Positions 7,359 to 11,902 of a stretch of DNA of 11,902 nt are shown here, one piece after another. The DNA comes from an uncultured Steroidobacter sp. Lineage in GTDB: Bacteria > Pseudomonadota > Gammaproteobacteria > Steroidobacterales > Steroidobacteraceae. Under the pieces are notes generated by a model. That model did no database searches. It saw nothing but the letters and a program-made list of their open reading frames with translations, and was not told the origin of the DNA. The translations under genes and the position numbers were made by a program. The DNA is taken from the NCBI GenBank assembly GCA_946478975.1, contig CAMLEO010000227.1, positions 1 to 11,902 on the forward strand, in the 5' to 3' direction. Position 1 is the stretch's first letter. The number at the start of each line of letters is the position of its first letter.

Positions 7359-9794
7359 TCACTCCAATACAGCAATCAACTCCGCGACAATCTTCACCGA
7401 CTCTCCTTCTTCCAGCACAATCTCGCGAAACTCAGTGGAATCACTGTCCGGCCGCAGAATGACACGACTGTGGCGCCATGAGCCGTCCTCAGTGGCTACC
7501 TTCTCACTGAAATAGACCTTCACCGTAAACGAGCCACCGAGCTCTGGATCCTGAATAGAGCGATGTTGGGCGACAACGACGCGCCCCTGCTTAGTACCCG
7601 CAGGATGCTCTTTGAAGAGACACCACGAGCCGTTGGGAATGCGTCGATTCATCGACTCACCTAGAACCTGGGCAACAAACAATCCCGGCATGGGCCGAAA
7701 AAGCGGCGACAGTTCGACCCAGTCGCATCCTTCTGCGTCGAGGGCCTGAGCTTCCCCGAAAGCACCGGCGGCGAATTTCAGGTCCACCAGGGGAACGGCG
7801 TTCTCATATGGACGCACGTCCTCGCGACGCAGCCGCGTGAACGGCTGTACTTCTAGAGCGGACTCAATTGATGCCGCCGACGGAGCAGATGAAGCAACCG
7901 GATTGACCGGCGTCGCAGATGCCTGTTCTCTCCCTGCGATCCGCGAGCGGAAATATTCCGCCGCTTCAGCATCCGTGAAATAGACGTAGCACCCCTTCAT
8001 CCCCCGCGTCATCAGCGCTCGATACGTGTTCTTGATGATGCTGTCGAGCCGGGCCTGGCCCTCGATTGGGCTCTGCTTGAGCAGCCTCTTGTAGCCACGC
8101 ACAGAGCGATCGCTGCTTGCGCGATGCTCTGGCCGCGTGATTACCCGGCCGTCACGCACGATTAAATCCGGCCCGACCACCACGCCAATGTAGTCAACCT
8201 CTAATCCCTGGCTGGTGTGGATGCAACCGATCTCGTCAACGGAGGTAGGCGCGACGATCCACAAACTTCCATCGCTCGCCAGATTCCATTGCATGGCGAA
8301 CCCATGCGACGGAATGACAACATCCGCCTGCTCAGGATGTTTCTTGCTGTTCCAGGGCCAGCAATAACCGGCCACCATTCTCGCTGAGTTGTTGATCTTG
8401 TTCTTTTCAATGATGAGCTGTCGCAGTTCCTCCGGTGAATCGAACACACGGAAATCGAACTCCTTCGTGTCCATGAGATCATTGGCCGTGTCCCGGATCT
8501 GTAATGTGTTGTCCAGCCACGCCAGATAACCGTCGGAGCCGCCGCATCGAAACTGCGAAGCAAGCCGAGCCTCCTCAACCTTCACGTCAGCCGCAGCTGC
8601 CCAGCGGATGATCTCCTCTTTGCTGCCGATGTCATCCAGTGTCACCTGCTGATCTTCATCGAGAAAGAAGATGGTCGCCTTGGCCGCTGCAATCAGTTCT
8701 TTGACCTGATTCTCGCCAAGATTGCGGTACAGACCCGAGCGCTCGTTCAACCGATGGGCCTCATCGACAATGAGTACATCGAAGCTGTTTAGCTCTGCGC
8801 CTGCAAAGACACCGGACCCGGAGAAGAGATTCGATATCTCGGTCTTTCGTAACACGCCGGTCAACTTGCTTTCGTATACGGCGCGCGGAGCCGCGTTCTT
8901 GGAAACGTACTTGCAAGTGAGCCCGAGCTTGGAAAACTCCACCAGCAGATTGACGGCCACCACGGATTTTCCCGTTCCCGGCCCACCTTCTACAACCAGC
9001 ACCCGTTTGTCAGCGGCCGTTGCGTGCCGCCCCACTGCAAGCGCACTCTCATACACGAGCTTCTGATCGTCGATCAGGATGAACTCCTGATTTCCCCTGA
9101 GCATGCCACGCAGACTGTCGACCAGCGATTTGGACGGTCTGATCCTGCCGTTCTCGATGACATAGAGCAGGCCCGCCGCATCTCCGTACTTGACGTGACG
9201 TCGAATGAACTCACGCAGCCTCCCCCGCTCATCTTCGCCCTTAAGAAACAGTGGGGCCTTTTCTATATACGGCTGATAAAACCGATGAGCGATGATGTCA
9301 TCCGGCAGATAGTTGTGCAGATAGGCACATGGGCGCAGTTCCAGGTCACCTGCATAAACAGCCTCGTTGAAACCCTTCAACAGCGCCGCATACGACCAAG
9401 CCTGATAAGAGGGGTGAGGAACCTCCTGGTAGCCGCTGCGATACCAGGTTTTGACGATGGCGTCCTTGTCCGTGCGCTGCGCAGACTCCCACTGCTTTAG
9501 CTCTACAATGATCAGGTGGGCGCGCCGGCGCTCATCCATTCCGGTCAGGATGAAGTCGATTCTTTTGGCCGACTGTGGAATGACGAACTCGATCGCTACG
9601 CCACAATCGCCGGGAATGGCCTCGTCACTGAGAACCTTGGCCATGCAGGTCAGCGACTCTCGCCAGGACCTGATCTCCTGTTTTCCCGTTCGCCGGCCCA
9701 CGCGGTCCTGATACGCCACCCGAACGATCTCGTCGATGTCATGCTGGAACGCGTCCTTGAGGAACCGGTCCTTGGTGGCTTGATAGACGATCAC
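7359..9794 (-). CDS. PD-(D/E)XK nuclease-like / SF1 helicase (DUF2075, Schlafen group 3) / LexA-like S24 fusion protein
   Basis: An 811-residue three-part protein. Residues about 65-100 carry a PD-(D/E)XK-like core: E69, RID with D80, and VELK with E98 and K100 on adjoining predicted strands. Residues about 240-610 are an SF1-type helicase of the DUF2075/COG3410 group (Pfam Schlafen group 3 helicase). They show Walker A GGPGTGKS 270-277, Walker B DVLIVDEAHR 339-348, motif III FFLDEDQQ 376-383, SQFRCGG 413-419, TSQGLEVDYIG 527-537 and YRALMTRG 591-598. After an Ala/Ser/Pro-rich linker (about 624-645), residues about 671-765 resemble the LexA/UmuD S24 domain. They include FAAG (674-677), SPLFRPMPG (696-704), GESM with Ser714, GRVVVAQ (737-743) and TVKVY with Lys759. 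No DNA-binding helix-turn-helix is seen. It starts at a GTG at 9794 with AGGA about 7 bases upstream, 15 bases after the MazG-type gene. Nucleic-acid processing is likely; a role in defence or damage response is my inference. Confidence 0.9.
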   Translation of the reverse strand: MIVYQATKDRFLKDAFQHDIDEIVRVAYQDRVGRRTGKQEIRSWRESLTCMAKVLSDEAIPGDCGVAIEFVIPQSAKRIDFILTGMDERRRAHLIIVELKQWESAQRTDKDAIVKTWYRSGYQEVPHPSYQAWSYAALLKGFNEAVYAGDLELRPCAYLHNYLPDDIIAHRFYQPYIEKAPLFLKGEDERGRLREFIRRHVKYGDAAGLLYVIENGRIRPSKSLVDSLRGMLRGNQEFILIDDQKLVYESALAVGRHATAADKRVLVVEGGPGTGKSVVAVNLLVEFSKLGLTCKYVSKNAAPRAVYESKLTGVLRKTEISNLFSGSGVFAGAELNSFDVLIVDEAHRLNERSGLYRNLGENQVKELIAAAKATIFFLDEDQQVTLDDIGSKEEIIRWAAAADVKVEEARLASQFRCGGSDGYLAWLDNTLQIRDTANDLMDTKEFDFRVFDSPEELRQLIIEKNKINNSARMVAGYCWPWNSKKHPEQADVVIPSHGFAMQWNLASDGSLWIVAPTSVDEIGCIHTSQGLEVDYIGVVVGPDLIVRDGRVITRPEHRASSDRSVRGYKRLLKQSPIEGQARLDSIIKNTYRALMTRGMKGCYVYFTDAEAAEYFRSRIAGREQASATPVNPVASSAPSAASIESALEVQPFTRLRREDVRPYENAVPLVDLKFAAGAFGEAQALDAEGCDWVELSPLFRPMPGLFVAQVLGESMNRRIPNGSWCLFKEHPAGTKQGRVVVAQHRSIQDPELGGSFTVKVYFSEKVATEDGSWRHSRVILRPDSDSTEFREIVLEEGESVKIVAELIAVLE

Positions 9795-9809
9795 GTAGAG
9801 TTCCTGAGA

Positions 9810-10160
9810 CTACAAATCCGTGTACTTCGTCATTTTTCCACGCGCCTTGTCAACGGGATACTTCTGAGCGTTCTTGGCAATCTTGTTGCGAGCTGCATCC
9901 AGCAAATCCACATCGAGCTTGTCCGCGACACGGATCAGGTAGAGCAGGATGTCCGCCAGCTCGTCGGTGACTCGGGCGAGTCCCTGTGGCGAGAGGCTCC
10001 GGCTTTGTTCTTCCGTCAGCCACTGGAACTGCTCGAGCAACTCCGCCGCTTCAACGCTGAGCGCGGAAGCCAGATTCTTAGGCGAGTGGAACTGATCCCA
10101 ATCGCGGTCCGCCGCGAATACCCGCAGAGCATCTCTCAATTCAACGAGTTCTCGTCCCAT
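9810..10160 (-). CDS. MazG-like nucleotide pyrophosphohydrolase (DCTPP1/RS21-C6 type)
   Basis: A 116-residue all-alpha NTP pyrophosphohydrolase that should cleave a (d)NTP to the monophosphate and pyrophosphate using Mg2+. The EXXE...EXXD metal site is complete: E37 and E40 in VEAAELLEQFQW, and E67 and D70 in DELADILLYL. WDQFHSPKNL (21-30) and the C-terminal KNAQKYPVDKARGK resemble the dCTP pyrophosphatase DCTPP1 (RS21-C6/XTP3-TPA) branch more than MazG itself, so dCTP or a modified dCTP is the best substrate guess. The start is the ATG at 10160, with GAGG 9 bases upstream. Longer in-frame starts at 10175 and 10220 are rejected because they lie upstream of the predicted transcription start or lack a ribosome-binding site. 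It is the first gene of an operon; the helicase fusion follows after 15 bases, which suggests joint function. A house-cleaning role independent of its neighbour is the alternative. Confidence 0.9.
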   Translation of the reverse strand: MGRELVELRDALRVFAADRDWDQFHSPKNLASALSVEAAELLEQFQWLTEEQSRSLSPQGLARVTDELADILLYLIRVADKLDVDLLDAARNKIAKNAQKYPVDKARGKMTKYTDL

Positions 10161-10198
10161 GCGTACCGCCCTCATCCCACTACGAGCATGACGTGGCG

Positions 10199-10227
10199 AC
10201 GATAGGCTGCACCATGACATTTGTCAC
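10199..10227 (-). promoter_or_regulatory. Predicted promoter of the MazG/helicase operon
   Basis: On the minus strand GTGACA (10227-10222, one mismatch from TTGACA) is followed after exactly 17 bases by TATCGT (10204-10199). Transcription would start near 10192, about 32 bases before the ATG at 10160. The placement supports the short gene start. Confidence 0.6.
10215..10226. promoter_or_regulatory. Palindromic candidate operator over the -35 box
   Basis: TGACA-TT-TGTCA is a perfect 5-base inverted repeat that covers the predicted -35 box of the MazG/helicase operon. A repressor bound here would block RNA polymerase. It does not match the E. coli-type LexA box (CTGT-N8-ACAG), and no regulator gene adjoins the operon, so the binding protein is unknown. 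Confidence 0.4.
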
Positions 10228-10314
10228 TCCAGGTTCGAGTTAAGGGACCTCGGCGACTCCTGGCAGCCCTCGAAGCCGGACACTCAATCCGTCCATTTAA
10301 ATCGATCGCTAGAA

Positions 10315-10347
10315 CATCTCACGTGACATCGCACGTCGCGTGAGATG
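10315..10347. repeat. Nested inverted repeat between the dehydrogenase remnant and the MazG operon
   Basis: CATCTCACG (10315-10323) and CGTGAGATG (10339-10347) are perfect 9-base arms. Inside and partly overlapping them, ACGTG (10321-10325) pairs with CACGT (10332-10336). There is no T-run on either side, so it is not a standard terminator. It could be an operator or the relic of a mobile-element end. I see no gene in the 234 bases between 10161 and 10394. Confidence 0.4.
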
Positions 10348-10394
10348 AGCTTGGTTCCTGATTCAAGAGCTAGCGTTTACCAGCACCACCCTTG

Positions 10395-11076
10395 TTAGAT
10401 CCCCAACCCGCCAGCCACGTCGATCACACCGCCAGTAATGTAGCCCCCATTCGGCCCCGAGAGGAAACAAACGAGCGCGGACACTTCTTCGAGCGTTGCG
10501 ATCCGACGGATAGGATGCAGGTTCATCAGCCACTCCGGGACGGTATCGCCGAGCGCTTGTGCTGACATATCGGTCGGCATGACGCCAGGCTGGACGACGT
10601 TGACGATGATGTTTCGTCCACCAAGATCCCGAGCGGCGCCCCTTGCATATCCGACGATGGCCGCTTTAGTGCCCGAGTAATCGGCGACGCCGGCAAACGG
10701 AACATGGCCGCCCAGTAGGGAGCCAATGAAGATGATCCGGCCGCCGTCCGACAGCGCCGGCGCTGCTGCACGCGTGGTTGCCACGGCACCCATGACATTG
10801 ATCTGCCACTGGCGACCGAGATTGGGCGACGTCGAGCGCAGGATCGTCGATCGGCTTGCCCTGGACGGCGATGGCGGCGTTGTTCACGAGGATGTCGAGC
10901 TTGCCGAAGTGGGCGATGACGAAGTCGACGAGCGGCTTGGCGGCCGAGAGGTCGGCTTGGTCGCTTTTGATCGCGATGGCGCGCACGCCGGCTTTCTTGA
11001 GTTCCTCCACCACCGCTGCCGCTTTCCCGGCGGACGCCACATAGCTGATCGCAACGTCAGCCCCTTCCGCTGTCAA
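10395..11076 (-). pseudogene. Decayed short-chain dehydrogenase/reductase (5' truncated, frameshifted)
   Basis: Remnant of an NAD(P)-dependent SDR oxidoreductase. Reading from 11076, LTAEGADVAISYVA leads to LDILVNNAAIAVQ (the NNAG-type motif) and then loses frame. The other frame continues NLGRQWQINVMGAVATT, then IFIGSLLGG with the catalytic Ser, and YSGTK as the catalytic YxxxK. It ends normally with ITGGVIDVAGGLGI. The two parts join if one base is removed from the GGG run at 10824-10826 (plus strand). The first 25-30 residues, including the TGxxxGIG cofactor-binding loop, are absent: a TGA stop sits just upstream and the DNA there is the promoter region of the TetR gene. Losing the Rossmann loop makes it very unlikely to work even if the frameshift were a sequencing error. 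Substrate unknown. TetR/SDR neighbours are common, so it was probably the regulator's target. Confidence 0.85.
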
Positions 11077-11098
11077 GTGATTTAATAACGCTCATTAT
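11070..11098 (+). promoter_or_regulatory. Predicted promoter of the TetR-family gene
   Basis: CTGTCA (11070-11075) is followed after exactly 17 bases by CATTAT (11093-11098), each matching four of six consensus bases. Transcription would start near 11105, leaving a leader of about 15 bases with GGAGG at 11108-11112. Confidence 0.45.
11083..11097. promoter_or_regulatory. Candidate TetR-family operator
   Basis: TAATAACGCTCATTA is an imperfect 15-base palindrome (TAAT/ATTA ends plus an inner A/T pair). It lies across the spacer and -10 box of the regulator's own promoter and between the divergent genes, the usual place for an autoregulatory TetR operator. Binding by this regulator is inferred. 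Confidence 0.45.
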
Positions 11099-11119
11099 GA
11101 AAATGCTGGAGGTGAGCTG

Positions 11120-11716
11120 ATGGGGCGTCAGCGTGAATTCGATGTGGAGCAAGCGCTCGACGCGGCGCTGTGCGTCTTCTGGCGCAAGGGCTACGAGGGC
11201 ACCTCGTACACAGATTTGACCGAGGCGGTCGGCGTCGAGCGGCCCGCTCTGTATGCGGCGTTTGGCAATAAGGAAGCGCTCTTCCGCCGGGTTCTGGCTC
11301 GCTACTCCGAGCGATACATGGACTACCTTCCGGCCGCGCTTCAGCTGCCCACGTCGAGGCAAGTCGCTGCGCATATTCTTTTCAGCTCAGTCGACATCAA
11401 TACACGTTACTGTGACCGCACTGGATGTCTCGGTATCAATGGCATCGTCGCGGGATCCGATGACGCGGAACCGGTGCGACAAGCGTTGATAGATTTTCGC
11501 GCGGCTGCCGAAGCTCAGCTTCGTGAACGTTTCGAACGAGCACAGGCTGAGGGCGACTTGCCGCAGTCGGCCAACCCTGATGCCCTCGCCGCATTCGTGC
11601 TGGCCGTCTCACACGGCATGGCGGTGCAAGCTAAAGCTGGCTTTACGCGCGAGCGACTGGCGAGTGTTGCTGAGCAAGCGCTCGCCACGTGGCCGACCGG
11701 CAGCTCCGATCAATAA
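11120..11716 (+). CDS. TetR/AcrR-family transcriptional regulator
   Basis: A 198-residue DNA-binding repressor, the usual TetR-family size. The N-terminal helix-turn-helix spans about residues 8-54: FDVEQALDAALCVFWRKGYE, then TSYTDLTEAVGV and RPALYAAFGNKEALFRR, the last being the recognition helix region and the conserved end of the HTH. The remaining helices form the ligand/dimer domain and include CLGINGIVAGS and a histidine- and methionine-containing segment near FVLAVSHGMAVQAKAGF. The start ATG at 11120 has GGAGG 7 bases upstream. The N-terminus resembles regulators found beside short-chain dehydrogenases and, fittingly, a decayed SDR lies divergently 43 bases away. It is intact as read; ligand unknown. 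With its neighbour lost it may be an orphan, or it may control genes beyond the window. Confidence 0.92.
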   Translation: MGRQREFDVEQALDAALCVFWRKGYEGTSYTDLTEAVGVERPALYAAFGNKEALFRRVLARYSERYMDYLPAALQLPTSRQVAAHILFSSVDINTRYCDRTGCLGINGIVAGSDDAEPVRQALIDFRAAAEAQLRERFERAQAEGDLPQSANPDALAAFVLAVSHGMAVQAKAGFTRERLASVAEQALATWPTGSSDQ

Positions 11717-11837
11717 ACAAACAACGTGCTGAAGCTCCGGCACTCACCTCCTCCCATCGATGTTTCCTCGCCGTTTTCGAGAATGCGTCCTCTTGAAATT
11801 TGATTGAGCTTCGGTTCACACTCTGAAACGCCGACGA

Positions 11838-11865
11838 GTGATACGTGCGGGACGCACATCATCAC
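11838..11865. repeat. Hairpin near the window end
   Basis: GTGCG-GGA-CGCAC (11845-11857) is a perfect 5-bp stem with a 3-base loop. It is enclosed by a second pair of arms, GTGAT (11838-11842) and ATCAC (11861-11865). It lies between the TetR gene and a possible downstream gene start, and there is no T-run. Function unknown. The 11717-11897 stretch otherwise shows nothing I can name. Confidence 0.3.
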
Positions 11866-11897
11866 CTCAATGCTCTGAACTAAGGATGGAACAGAGA

Positions 11898-11902
11898 ATG
11901 AA
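11898..11902 (+). CDS. Possible start of a gene running off the window
   Basis: An ATG at 11898 follows GGA at 11888-11890 with a 7-base spacing, and AAGGA lies at 11882-11886. An in-frame ATG at 11886 is an alternative. Only one codon and two bases are visible, so neither the product nor even its coding status can be judged. Confidence 0.3.

Noticed and set aside
10161..10220. Longer start for the MazG-like gene
   Set aside because: The extension would begin upstream of the predicted transcription start and lies over the -10 box, while the ATG at 10160 has a good ribosome-binding site and gives the normal family length.
10161..10394. LexA (SOS) box upstream of the MazG/helicase operon
   Set aside because: I looked for CTGT-N8-ACAG and for other SOS-box forms I know and found none; the TGACA/TGTCA palindrome has a different sequence and spacing.

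Overview
The window reads as a chromosomal segment of a GC-rich gammaproteobacterium. The evidence is gene order and protein similarity: rpsT facing murJ-ribF-ileS, rplU-rpmA-obgE next to them, and an octaprenyl-diphosphate synthase (ispB) followed by tRNA-Pro(CGG). The order could fit a Xanthomonadales/Nevskiales-like lineage, but I cannot fix the genus by eye.

Positions 1-7212 are conserved core. On the minus strand murJ (lipid II flippase), ribF (FMN/FAD synthesis) and the 5' part of ileS form a tight operon. murJ and ribF share a TAATG stop/start, and 9 bases separate ribF from ileS. rpsT (ribosomal protein S20) runs the other way from its own good promoter, starts at GTG, and ends in a bidirectional terminator shared with obgE. 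rplU-rpmA (L21, L27) form a minus-strand operon with a clear promoter and a strong terminator, followed by the ribosome-assembly GTPase gene obgE. ispB (plus strand) leads directly into tRNA-Pro.

From the 3' end of the tRNA onward the content is accessory. The main item is a two-gene minus-strand operon at 7359-10160. The first gene encodes a small all-alpha pyrophosphohydrolase of the MazG/DCTPP1 (dCTPase) type. The second, 15 bases downstream, encodes an 811-residue protein that joins a PD-(D/E)XK nuclease-like N-terminus, an SF1-type helicase of the DUF2075/Schlafen group 3 family, and a C-terminal LexA/UmuD-like S24 self-cleavage module. That module has an Ala-Gly bond, a Ser and a Lys all placed as in LexA. 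The operon has a recognisable promoter whose -35 box lies under a 12-bp palindrome. I infer a damage- or infection-responsive nucleic-acid-processing system, possibly antiviral defence, in which self-cleavage switches the helicase-nuclease and the partner enzyme acts on a nucleotide pool. This is a hypothesis, not an established function.

Beyond the operon lie a decayed short-chain dehydrogenase gene (5' end missing plus one frameshift) and a divergent, apparently intact TetR-family regulator with a palindrome in its promoter. The last 186 bases hold no complete gene but end at what may be the start of another.
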